In this document: piece after piece, positions 43,523 through 53,850 of the stretch
Numbering within the stretch: position 1 is the first letter of the stretch
How the letters are laid out: the number at the start of each line of letters is the position of its first letter
DNA from: Exobasidium rhododendri
Taxonomy: Eukaryota; Basidiomycota; Exobasidiomycetes; Exobasidiales; Exobasidiaceae
Assembly (NCBI GenBank): GCA_026210745.1
Contig: CP110632.1
Span: 1,921,001 to 1,985,000, forward strand
Length of the DNA stretch: 64,000 bases
Direction of reading: 5' to 3'
Notes under the pieces: generated by a model
The model's input: the letters and a program-made list of their open reading frames with translations, nothing else
Databases searched by the model: none
What the model was told of the DNA's origin: nothing
Program-made: the position numbers and the translations under genes

Positions 43523-46484
43523 CTAAAATGGAGCACCGTCCGAGAAGTTGTTGGGAGCGGACTTGAAATACGCTTGAGTGAAGTGATCCCAACGTTGAAA
43601 ATTTTCACCAAGTGGCATGTCGTTCCAAAAAGCATCGACAGATGGGATATCATCCACTCCACTGACACTGTGCGCAGCTGTCTGCCCTTCGTGGTAAGGG
43701 ATGTCTTTCCTGCTTCCTCTGGAGGGTGCTGAATGGCCGCCCATTTGAGCCCACTGGACGTCTCTATCCGCCTTTGAGATGACAGAATTGTAAGAGTGAG
43801 TCGGAGTGTGTAGACCATCACCATTCCTTTCAACGGCTGCTAGTACTCCTTGCGAGACCGTTGTAGTATCTTCAGCGAGTCTAGGATCTATACCGGCCAC
43901 CAGTCGTTGTAGGATTGTGATATGGTGAGTGGCAGAAGTCCAAGTCAAGGAAAGCATCTTCAACCAGCGAAGGTACTGCACCAATTGGTCTTTCGCTGTC
44001 GTGGCCACTCTAATCTCCATCGAAGTCGTGTTGGCAAGCGCAATTGTAGCAGCGGTGAACAGGCAATAGACGGAACCACTGGGCAGCGCTCGGATGTCGT
44101 ATTGCCGCTCCCAGTCCCGAAACATGACACAGATCTTTTCCGTCGCTTTGCTGCATTCGGCGTGACTGTTGATCGTCGATTCACCACAGCCCTTTAAAAT
44201 GTACGGCCGATGAATCAGGATCATACAGACTTGAGCCCAAGTTTGTTGATGTAGTACAAGAGGGAGGTGCACAGCCGACTCATCCGGTGACCACTTCAAG
44301 TGCTTGGGAGTAGCTTCCATCCACCTCGTCAGTCGAAGATGAAGAGCACAAATCTGACTGTGGCTGTTTTGTTCATCTTTTTGCCAGGAATCCAGGTCGT
44401 GCTGCTTGTTCTGCACCACGTTATACTTCTCAATAATCGATTCGCAGATCACAGCCAATTGACAGCCATTGATAAAGTAACTGGAAACACTTGCCCTCTT
44501 CTCGTTCAATGGCTTGTTCTTCTTAGCCTGATTAGGAGCACTGTGATATCGAACCCTTTCCCACGACATCCATTCGACGTCTTCTTCTCCATGTATGCTT
44601 GGGAATGGACAATCCGATTCTGCTGATCGCAATATAGGAGGTCGTCCAAATTGAGCAGCTAAAGTCTTGTCTAAGACATAGGCACACCAGAAGACTCTTC
44701 GCCGATTCTCGTCTTCTACTTGGCCAATGGACGTCTCAGACGACTGTGACAATTCACCATGCCGATGTAGGCCCAGATCCAACGCCATTCTACAGGCGCT
44801 CCAGCAGTATTGATTTGCTTCCGTCGAATGACCTGCCCCTGACTCTCGCAAGGAAAGCAAGACAAGAGCAGCAGCAGATTCCAAGCAGGGGTTCTGAGAG
44901 GCTCGGATGTTGTAGTAACGAGCACGGGCGTAGAAGACGGTACTCATCTGACGATAGGATAGCTTATCCTTCTGATTGCTAGTCCGGTCACGATCACCTT
45001 CACTTCTACTCAATGCAGAGATGGAGCAAATCGCATTGAACAGAAGAGGATGATTCGCTTCTGTCCTCTCTCGAGCTGCGTCTTCGTCGTCGTAATTCTG
45101 ACGGTTGCGATAGAACAATGGCCAATGAATCAAGATATTAGACCAAAAGAAGTGGAAGAGCTGTGTCTTTACTTCTTGTCCGATGTCGGGCCGCTGAATC
45201 GTGATGAGTAGCTTCTTCCCGTTCAATGACTTACTGCCGCCGCTTTTGTTCGCTGCTTTCTGCCTCCCCTCATGCAGTTCGTGGAATATGTCTTCCAGCG
45301 ACGCTTCAACTACTTCTAGTTCATCCACTACACTCTCCTCCGGGCTCGCGTGACGACTGTCATAGTGTTCACCATTATGATGTGAGACTGAATGCGGCGC
45401 AGTCATGGGTGAAGCGCTCGGAGGATACTCTGGGTGACTGGCCGGGGCAAGATCCATCCTGTGGCCATTCCCGTTCTGCTGACGAGGCGCTGTCAATTCC
45501 CTACCGCTACCAGCGTGTTGGCTACTCCAGTTCCTTGGTGCTCGGGATGAGTTCGTCGCTTCGTACTTCAAGGAACTGTGACTTGATTGAGATGGAAATG
45601 CCATGACATCATCCCTGTGACTCGAGCGATATGAAGTCGGAGCAGTGTTCCATCCGCTTGTACTACCTCGATACACGGATGGAGCTTTCTGCATTTCGCT
45701 ACTGGGAGGCCATGACCGGTCGTATAAAGAGGAAGAAGGGGGGTTCATGGGCGTACCTTCAGCGAAGGCATGCGATGTTGCCTCACTCTGACCTCTGAAT
45801 GTGACACCAGGCCCTTCCGAATTAACAGTCAGTGAGCTGTGTGGTGCTTGATCGGGAGGACGTTTTAGGGCGAGCACATTGGCAGCGGAATGAAAGCTAT
45901 TTGGTGAACGAGGTCGTGCATACGAAGGCGAGTCATGAGCACTCGAAGTGGTAGTCGTCTTTGCTATTGTAGTTGAAGACGATGTGCCGTGCTCGTCTCG
46001 TCGACCTCCTCTAGTCGTACCCTTAGCAGGTCCTCTACAGGGAAGGGTAATTCTGTAAGCTTCATGCTGACGTATTTCCTTCAGCGTCTCTCGATAAAGA
46101 CTCACCGCTTCTTTGGCTGTCCATATATGCATTCATCGTTGTTCCTCAGGCAAGTCTGACAAGGTTTCGCCCCATCGCACTGTGTAGCAGCGACACTTCA
46201 ATATCCTCTCTCTCACCGCTACACACTCTGCTTCCGCCACTCACCTTGACTCTTCGAAGGCTGCATGCTTTGCAAGCTTGCTGGATCCGCCTCTTCTTTC
46301 TGGCGTCCCCGTCGTCATCCCTTGAGACATCTGGTGAGCTGCTCATCCTGCCTGTATCAGAAAAATTCGCCTTCATTGGACTAGACGATGGTCCTGTGGC
46401 AAAGTTGTGCCCTGTCCAATGGTCTGCATCCGAGTGGTAATTCATCGTACGTCGATCTGATTCGTAGGTGTCCATGCTCGTCAT
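43523..46484 (-). CDS. Zn2Cys6 transcription factor with fungal-specific TF domain
   Basis: Exons 46484-46245, 46179-46106 and 46052-43523 give 947 residues. The binuclear zinc cluster is formed only after splicing: ACKACSLRRVK (exon 1) joins CDGAKPCQTCLRNNDEC (exon 2), giving CX2CX6CX5CX2CX6C at residues about 71-97, with basic KKRR before it. A Ser-rich linker leads to the fungal_trans domain (about 330-700): FHFFWSNILIHWPLFYR (on the reverse reading of 45150-45100), LGLHRHGELSQS, DENRRRVFWCAYVLDKTLA and FGRPPIL. It is a nuclear, sequence-specific regulator; the target pathway cannot be told from sequence and no metabolic cluster surrounds it. Nearest family guess: carbon or xylan/cutinase-type regulators, with low certainty. 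Confidence 0.9.
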
Positions 46485-47657
46485 ATAGTCATGCTTGTGT
46501 CGTCGCAGCGAAAGGGAGAGGATGAAGGGTGGTCGACAGTAAGATAAAAGCTATTCTATACTCCTTCACTCGTAGAAGTGAGAAAAAGAAGAGCAGGGAA
46601 CAGAGCGGATGTTGGAGCCTTGGTCTTCAAAGGTCGTTCACCGCCCTGATGTCAGTCGGTGGTGTTGTAATTGGGCAGGTCGGTTCCGTCGCTGCTTTAG
46701 GATGCCCACCCGAGTCTTTCTGTCGCGGGAGACTGACTATGAAATATTCGTCCAGCGTACACGGCCTCCCGTTCTGCGTCCGTACGTATGTGTATGTACG
46801 TATGAATAATTTAGCCACGGAAAGCATCAAAAAAAAACATCACACGCTTACTTGCTGCCATCGCTTTAATTCGAAAATAGACCCTGTCCTCTATACAACA
46901 ATGTCCCCTTTCAAACCTCTTATTCAACCTCGGGAATACTTATTGTTCATAAGTGCCTGACCGATTTGGCGTCGGCGAAAATCGTACGTCACTCTTTCGT
47001 TTCTCAAATATAGATACAAACCGGCTAATGTTAAATTAGGCGGTGTGACCAAGGGAAAGGGAAAAAGATAGAGAAGGAATAATGAAAAAGAGTAAGACGA
47101 AAGGAGGTCTACCCGGATAGAACAGGCTGATATTCAGATCCTCACGTCGTACTATCGTATCTATTGAAGGATATCAGAAGCTGACAAAAGCCGTCTGACA
47201 ATCTCATTGCCAGGCAGATCTCGGCTATGAAAGGGAGGAACTTTGTATGTGCTACTTCATACGAGGAGCATATTGCTCAAAGCTCAAATTGTCAAAGAAT
47301 GAGGGAGTACCACAAGAATGTACGAACAACAGAGTTGACCGAAAGGTCAGATCTGTGGATTCGTGCGTGAAATCAATTCGAGATCAATTTATCCGCTGGT
47401 GCTCAAGCCTGGGCCAAGGAATGTCCTGCAAAGTCCAATCAAGTGTGTGCATGTAGTCCTTTTGCTTTTCCAATTTTTTTCTTTGTGGGCGTGCTTGTCA
47501 CAGGAACTGCGTTTCGTCTCGAGCTTGCATGAGGGAGGGCCATATCTCGTCATGGATGTATCCTAGATGCATCGTATAGGGCAAAATCACAAATCAATGT
47601 CTCTCTCTCTTATCATGCATCGAATATAGTACGATAGAAGAAAGGACGCATACAACC
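46485..47657. other. Intergenic region upstream of the Zn2Cys6 gene
   Basis: About 1.2 kb holds the Zn2Cys6 promoter and the 3' flank of FOL1, both on the minus strand. A near-palindromic CGTACGTATGTGTATGTACGTATG-like patch (broken into TACGTA/GTATGTAC words) lies at about 46781-46804. No gene, RNA or mobile element was recognised. Confidence 0.45.
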
Positions 47658-50294
47658 TCAGGCGGAGACGGATCCCCGTGCAATAGCATCGGCTGTCTTG
47701 GCAACATCGATCATCTCCTTTACGTCATGCACTCGGATGATGTCTACGCCTGCCAGGATGCCTGCCGTACAAGCAGCGGCTGTACCCGCCATACGATCCT
47801 TTGTATTTGTCTTTCCAGTGATCGTGCCTATGAACTTTTTCCGGCTTGCACCCAACAAGACGGGAAAGTTTCGAAGATTGTAGCTAGGAGTCAGTGCATC
47901 AAGGGAAGGTATGGTTGCACTGTCGGCGCCCTCCGGGGCAGGACTACTGCTACGGCTGTGACGTTGATACATCTTGGTAGAAGTGGATCCACTCGTAGAA
48001 CATTGCAGCAACGCTAGATCACGCAGGAGTTGTAGATTTCCTCGCATGTCCTTTGCAAATCCTATGCCAGGATCGAGAATGATGTTCCATCTTCGGACAC
48101 CCTCACGAAGGGCCTGTTCAAGCCTGGCTTCCAATTCACTCCGTACAACGCCCACGACATCTTCATTAGCATAGTGAGTCATTCCATTCATGGTCTTGCT
48201 ATCCCCTCGCATATGCATAAGAATGATGGGGCAGTGATGATCGCGAGCAACAGTGAACATGTCTCCATCTCGAGCACCAGCTGAAACGTCGTTGATGATA
48301 TTGGCACCAGCAAGTAGCGATTCGTGCGCTACTTTGGCTCGGAAGGTGTCGATACTGATCGGGATCGTCATGCCAGCCTTACGAAGGGCCTCAATGACCG
48401 GCACCACTCGAGCCACTTCTTCTTTCTCTGTCACTTCGACGGTATTAGGGGCGGTGCTCATTCCTCCAATATCAATCATGTCGACCCCTTCCTCCACCAT
48501 CCTTTGCGCCGTCTTGACTGCATCTTGCAATTTCACATTGTCCCCACCATCAGAGAAGGAGTCGGGTGTGATGTTGATGATGCCCATGATGAAAGTTCTA
48601 CTCCCCCATTTCCAAAGTTCACCGGTTGGCTTCACGGAAATCACCCTCCTCATCTCTTCTTCGACGTGGCCTTCCGAATTGACGAGAATGGAATGTAGCT
48701 GAGAAATGGTCCTTGAGTTACTTGGATGTCGATAATCAGGAAGGATATCAATCAGCGGCTTTAGGACAAATTCCCTCTCTAAGATGCCAGCGTGAGGAAG
48801 TATAAGATCCGGAGTGTTCAACTCAATTCGATCATAGAAGAGGATGTCCAAGTCTATACAACGCGGGCCTTTGATAGGAACGCCCCGCTTGTCTCGTCCT
48901 AAGTCTATCTCGATTGACTGACATAGGCGAAGAAGCTCTTGAGGCGACAATTTTGTTGCGATCCTACATGCTCCATTGATGAAGCGAGCTTGGTCCGATA
49001 CGTACATAGGCTTCGTCTCATACAAGAAACTCGTATCTACTAGCTTGCAGTTCTCTGCGTCACCAAGGGCCTGGACCGCTCTTTCAATGTTGTTTATTCG
49101 ATCGCCCATATTGGAGCCGAGTGCGATGGCAGCGACATGCCAGTCACCATCACTTTGTATCGTTATGTTATGACCATGTATACTACCAACGCTACTCGAA
49201 AGGTTCTTTTTAGTGATCTCTTTTGACTGCATCTCCCTTTCGAAGAATTGACGATCTCGATCCACTTCTACTCCTGCGGCATCAGCAAACATGATGGCAC
49301 TGGGCTTGTCAACGCGAACTCGTATCCTCTCTACACGGTTCTCCCCAATCGCAACCATGGCAATGCTTGTTGCAAGACTCTCGACAGTTTTGTAATTACT
49401 CTTTCCTACAAAGTCTGTAATGCTTCGAACAATCGTGCGGTAGTTTTGGGGTCGGGTCACAACATCCACAGTAGGAGCAGGTACGACAAGAGACTTTCCT
49501 CCGAGAATTGACGCTTGCCGTAGACGCTCTAGGCCGGAATATACTTCGAAGTTGATCTTGACAAACTGCTTGTCTACCCTTTCCCAAGGATTCACACCTA
49601 GGATGGTGCTAATCATAAGATCCTTCACAAAGACTCGATCCCTTGTAGCCGAGACGGATGCAGGACTTAGTCGTAAGCCATTGATTTGCTCGAGCGTCAA
49701 GCTCGCAGAAGATGAGCCAGTGGCAGGGGCATATACCTTTTCGGCATTTTCATCCATGGAAGTGATGAAATCGGAGGCAGATCGACTGATTTCTACACCA
49801 GCAGAGTGAGCGTGCAGTAAAGAACGAGGCTTTTGGACTCGGAGAGTCACTCGAGGAGCTCGACAGATGAAAATACAAACTTTCGCCAGGCCATCTGCTA
49901 GTGCTTCCAGACTGCGGTATCGCTCGTTAGTGCAGTGGTTCTCCAATTCCTTGGTGAGGATGCCATAGTGAATGCTGTGAGGTAGGTGGTCTGAGCTACC
50001 GGCTTGAGAGACATCGGTATGAACTCTGACATCGATAGTGACCGGCTGCGGCTTCACTCGTTCCCAATTGTCGACACCGACTAGCATTCGTACTGTCAAA
50101 CCACTTAGAAGTATGGAGTCTGGCAAAGTCGAGAATTGAGGCTCTTGCAGATCATCCTGCATCGAGGATAGGCAAGAAGACGAAGCCATCGTTGCAGTTT
50201 GAATGTTGAAGAGCCTACGTGAGATTATCAAAAAACGAACAGAGGGTAGGGGCGAAGCTGTATGAAGTATTCGATTGAGCAGGCTTCGGTGCAT
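47658..50294 (-). CDS. FOL1: Trifunctional folate synthesis protein (DHNA aldolase, HPPK, DHPS)
   Basis: This intronless gene of 878 codons carries three folate-pathway activities. Two tandem FolB-type dihydroneopterin aldolase domains (about 62-170 and 215-340) begin with SGLTVRMLVGVDNWERV and KDLMISTILGVNPWERV. The pterin pyrophosphokinase follows (ALGSNMGDRINNIERAV, GPRCIDLDILFYD). Last is dihydropteroate synthase (MGIINITPDSFSDGG, IDIGGMSTAPN, DPGIGFAK, LLGASRKKF). The synthase is the sulfonamide target. A basic, Ser/Arg-rich start (MHRSLLNRILHTASPLPSVRF) looks like a mitochondrial presequence, which fits the location of yeast Fol1; an alternative ATG lies at residue 36. The synthase has a Ser-rich insertion before NLRNFPVLLGAS. 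It diverges from SEC61. Confidence 0.96.
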   Translation of the reverse strand: MHRSLLNRILHTASPLPSVRFLIISRRLFNIQTATMASSSCLSSMQDDLQEPQFSTLPDSILLSGLTVRMLVGVDNWERVKPQPVTIDVRVHTDVSQAGSSDHLPHSIHYGILTKELENHCTNERYRSLEALADGLAKVCIFICRAPRVTLRVQKPRSLLHAHSAGVEISRSASDFITSMDENAEKVYAPATGSSSASLTLEQINGLRLSPASVSATRDRVFVKDLMISTILGVNPWERVDKQFVKINFEVYSGLERLRQASILGGKSLVVPAPTVDVVTRPQNYRTIVRSITDFVGKSNYKTVESLATSIAMVAIGENRVERIRVRVDKPSAIMFADAAGVEVDRDRQFFEREMQSKEITKKNLSSSVGSIHGHNITIQSDGDWHVAAIALGSNMGDRINNIERAVQALGDAENCKLVDTSFLYETKPMYVSDQARFINGACRIATKLSPQELLRLCQSIEIDLGRDKRGVPIKGPRCIDLDILFYDRIELNTPDLILPHAGILEREFVLKPLIDILPDYRHPSNSRTISQLHSILVNSEGHVEEEMRRVISVKPTGELWKWGSRTFIMGIINITPDSFSDGGDNVKLQDAVKTAQRMVEEGVDMIDIGGMSTAPNTVEVTEKEEVARVVPVIEALRKAGMTIPISIDTFRAKVAHESLLAGANIINDVSAGARDGDMFTVARDHHCPIILMHMRGDSKTMNGMTHYANEDVVGVVRSELEARLEQALREGVRRWNIILDPGIGFAKDMRGNLQLLRDLALLQCSTSGSTSTKMYQRHSRSSSPAPEGADSATIPSLDALTPSYNLRNFPVLLGASRKKFIGTITGKTNTKDRMAGTAAACTAGILAGVDIIRVHDVKEMIDVAKTADAIARGSVSA

Positions 50295-50576
50295 ACCGAT
50301 CAGGTGGATGTTGAGATCATTTCAGCACAATCAGCACGTAAAAGAAACAGTAGGTGAGCCGCCTGCCGCAAATTTCATTTAGAAGATCTGAGGGGATCGA
50401 CTCTCGATTTGTTCTCATTATCTTTCTTGGCGCGGTCCTAGCCTATTCCCACGTGCGAATTGGGGCTGCGATTCCCCTTGACAGCGGTTGCCTGCGGGGA
50501 GCTTTGTGCTTCTTCGCGCGTTCATAAGCTAACACTCACACCATCTCCTTTTCTCCGCCCTGAATCTGGTACAACG
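50295..50576. promoter_or_regulatory. FOL1/SEC61 divergent promoter
   Basis: The two start codons are 282 bases apart. A CACGTG E-box lies at 50450-50455, close to the middle. Strong functional linkage between the two genes is not expected, so sharing may be incidental. Confidence 0.45.
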
Positions 50577-52304
50577 ATGAGTAGTGGATGTGAGTCGGCG
50601 ACGAGCGGTCTTGAGGTTCCGGAAGTGTACTAACACAATCCTTTGGCCTGCTTCATTCAGTCCGATTTCTGTCGCTTGTGCGACCTTTCATGTCGGTCCT
50701 TCCAGAGGTTGCTGCTCCTGAACGTAAAGGTGAGGAGAGCGTTGCGGGGGAAAGGAGGCTAAAGCGGTCTCCTCTGACACTTGTAGCACCATCAGTACCC
50801 TTTCAATCGCGAATCGCATGGACCGCTATCGTTCTGGCCATCTTCTTGGTTGCATCACAGATTCCTCTGTATGGAATCATGTCGTCTGACTCGAGTGATC
50901 CGCTATACTGGATGAGAGTTATTTTGGCTTCTAACAGGGGAACTTTGATGGAGCTCGGTATATCACCCATTGTCACCTCGGGTATGATCATGCAACTTCT
51001 CGCCGGCGCCAACCTGGTCGAAGTCGACTTCAGTCTCAAGGAAGACCGAGCTCTGTTTGGAGGTGCCCAAAAGTGTGAGTGAGAGTGTGACCGCTACTAC
51101 GACCGTCCCAGTATCTTACCATTGCCCGACCTCCTTTTACAGTGTTTGCCTTGATCATTGCACTTGGGCAAGCTACTGTGTACGTGCTGACTGGTCTGTA
51201 TGGTCAGCCAAAAGATCTAGGAGCCGGAGTCTGTCTGCTCTTGATTCTTCAATTGGTCGTTGCCGGCTTGATTGTCATTTTGCTCGATGAACTTCTTCAG
51301 AAAGGGTATGGTCTTGGATCTGGTATCTCTCTATTCATCGCGACGAATATCTGCGAATCAATAGTATGGAAGGCATTCTCACCTACCACAATCAATACTG
51401 GTCGAGGTCCTGAATTTGAAGGAGCCTTTGTCGCTCTCTTCCACCTGCTCTTTACTTGGAACGACAAGTCGAGAGCGCTAAAAGAGGCCTTCTATCGGGA
51501 GAGACTGCCCAACGTCATGAACTTGGTGGCCACCCTCGTCGTGTTCCTGGTCGTCATTTACCTCCAAGGCTTCCGAATCGAGATTCCCGTCAAGTCAAAC
51601 CGATTCCGCGGTCAACGAGGCACCTACCCGGTGAAGCTCTTCTACACCTCCAACATGCCTATCATGCTCGAATCAGCTCTTACATCCAACGTGTTCATCA
51701 TTAGTCAAATGCTAGCGACTCGATTCCCGACGAATCTCTTTGTCCGACTGTTGGGAGTGTGGGAACCTTTGGAAGACAGCCCACAGTTGCACGCCATTAG
51801 TGGAATAGCTTACTTTATGTCCCCTCCGCATACGTTCAAGGAAGTGATTGGTGATCCAATCCACACCACGGTCTACATTGCCTTCACGTTGACGGCTTGT
51901 GCTTTGTTCAGTAAGACGTGGATCGAGGTGTCCGGAAGTGGTCCTCGGGAAGTGGCAAAGCAACTGAAGGATAATCAAATGGTCATGGCTGGACATCGAG
52001 AAGGAAGCATGTACAAGGAATTGAAGCGGGTCATTCCAACGGCTGCAGCATTTGGAGGTGCCACGATCGGCGCTTTGTCTGTTGCGGCTGACTTGATGGG
52101 AGCTCTAGGCTCCGGAACCGGTATTCTCTTGGCCGTCACGATCATCTACGTGAGTTACTGTTTTGGGGACGTTTAAATAATGATAGATGGAGCTGTACTT
52201 ACTTCTACCTCTCTCTGATGTTCGTATCGCAGTCGTACTTTGAGATTGGTATGAGGGAAGGAGGTGGAGCAGACATGGCCGCCCTAGGAGATCTGATGGG
52301 ATGA
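50577..52304 (+). CDS. SEC61: Protein translocon subunit Sec61 alpha
   Basis: Exons 50577-50589, 50661-50729, 50796-51074, 51143-52149 and 52233-52304 join to 479 residues, the normal size. The first exon has only 13 coding bases. Conserved segments are [59 protein letters not shown] (plug region), [70 protein letters not shown] and [17 protein letters not shown]. Ten membrane helices form the ER channel for secretory and membrane proteins. The short last exon supplies the end ([10 protein letters not shown]...DLMG). All junction phases restore conserved residues. Confidence 0.97.
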
Positions 52305-52688
52305 GTACAGGACGGGGGTCCGGGTGGTGGAAGAACGTGAGAAAGCAGCTAGGTCTAAGCGGTGAAGCCTGCCAAGGTGCAAGGTGGGAAATAGACGGTG
52401 GAGCACACAAATTTGATGTATTTGTTTCACTATGAATATCGATGAGCTCTACATACAAAGACGACCAGACAAGGGCAAGTCACCAGCGATGGCGAGGGGT
52501 TTTGTGGCTTTTCTCATTGGAGCAAGGCGTGGTGGATCATTTTTTTCCACGTGAAATATCGCGCGCGAGAGAGAAGCCGTGCGTGCATAGCCATCACTGG
52601 CCGCCCCCTATACGTATTGACCAACACTGAGCATCATCGAACAAGTCATCACCCACCCCAACCTCGAGAGCTAGAACAACTTTGCACT
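52305..52688. other. Intergenic region between SEC61 and the RPEL gene
   Basis: The SEC61 3' flank and RPEL promoter lie here. CCACGTGA is at about 52549, followed by a CGCGCGCGAGAGAGA patch. No gene was seen. Confidence 0.4.
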
Positions 52689-53558
52689 ATGGGTAAGGGA
52701 AAGCGGAGCTACATGCTTTACAGCGAGACTTGATGCCTTTCTGACTAGAATTGGACCCCCCTATCTTTCGTCATCTTCTTTCCCCCCCTCATCCTCTTTA
52801 TCTACACAGCATCTATAGATGATGCAGCGATTGCAGCCATTGACACAAAGGCAGCCAGCGCCGCTGCTGTCGATACCGAAGCAGCTCTTTCACCTGCTCA
52901 TCTTGCGGAAAAGGATCGATTAGAAAAGCTGATCAAGAATCGTAGTGAAGCAAAGGAGCTGCAAGAGAAGAATATCCTAAAAGGTGAGAGTGTGTGTGTC
53001 TGTCTGTGTCTGTAGAATAGAGCTTCGGCATGGTGCAAGCAATGAGACCATTGACAATATTCTGATTTCTTGCAAACGAATTTCTGTCAGGAAATACGGT
53101 GGCTCCAGCTTTACAAGCTGCTCAGGTGGATCTGCAGAAAGCTCAACTAGAAGACAGATTGGAAGGTCGACTTGAGCGAAGACCCGAAAGAGAAGATCTC
53201 GAGAGACGAGGAATCGTGAGTAGTGCATTCCCTCCTCCTTCACCATACGTCTGACTGATATGTGCTCGTCCCCTTCCATCTTCTTTTTTTTTCTTTGTGC
53301 TCCTTTTGCAATATCTTCAGCTCAAGGATCAACATGTGGCTCCTGCTTTGCAAGGCAAATTGACCGAGCTGGAGAGAAGTCAATTGGAGGTGAGTGAAGC
53401 TTACCTTCTAGCTTTCGTCTACTTTCCTTTCCTCAGAGTAAAAGAAAAAGCTTACATCTGCTTTCGAACTTCAGGATAAACTGGAAAAAGAATTGGCTTC
53501 GCGACCCGATGCTGAACAGCTCCTGTCAAAGGGGATCCTGGAGGAGAAGGATTTGTAA
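52689..53558 (+). CDS. Small RPEL-repeat protein
   Basis: Exons 52689-52692, 52810-52983, 53091-53215, 53321-53389 and 53475-53558 join in phase to 151 residues; the first coding exon is just ATG plus one base. After an Ala-rich N-terminus come three RPEL-type repeats: LEKLIKNRSEAKELQEKNIL, GRLERRPEREDLERRGIL and EKELASRPDAEQLLSKGIL. In animals RPEL motifs bind G-actin (MRTF, Phactr). Short fungal proteins made almost wholly of these repeats exist but are little studied. The first repeat has NRSEAKEL, lacking the RP pair, so it may bind weakly. The highly charged spacing suggests helical structure throughout. Confidence 0.82.
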
Positions 53559-53850
53559 TGCGTGTGATCCTACATCCGATTGCTTAATGAGATAGATACA
53601 AGTCATGTGCAGGCTGTCTCATCTTGCCCAACTACCGTCATTGATACAGTACGAATTGCAATTTCAAGACTCTACAGCTCCATGATGGGGTGCGCACTGA
53701 ATGGCGACGACGTACAAATACACAGGTGATCGCTCAGTGGAAAGAAGTTGGCGAAAGGGGGAGTCAGCTTGCAAAGAAGGGGGAGGGGTATTGTTATATT
53801 CAGTATTCCAAGGAGGGAGGGAGGGAGGGAGGGAGGGAGGGAGAAGGGGC
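53559..53850. other. Convergent spacer between the RPEL and kinase genes
   Basis: Both genes end here. It contains the GGGA array listed separately and no coding feature. Confidence 0.45.
53811..53845. repeat. (GGGA)n array just past the kinase stop codon
   Basis: About eight GGGA/GGAG units end eight bases before the stop codon of the minus-strand kinase gene, so the array would be transcribed as (TCCC)n in its 3' flank. The G-rich strand could form a G-quadruplex. Confidence 0.9.
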
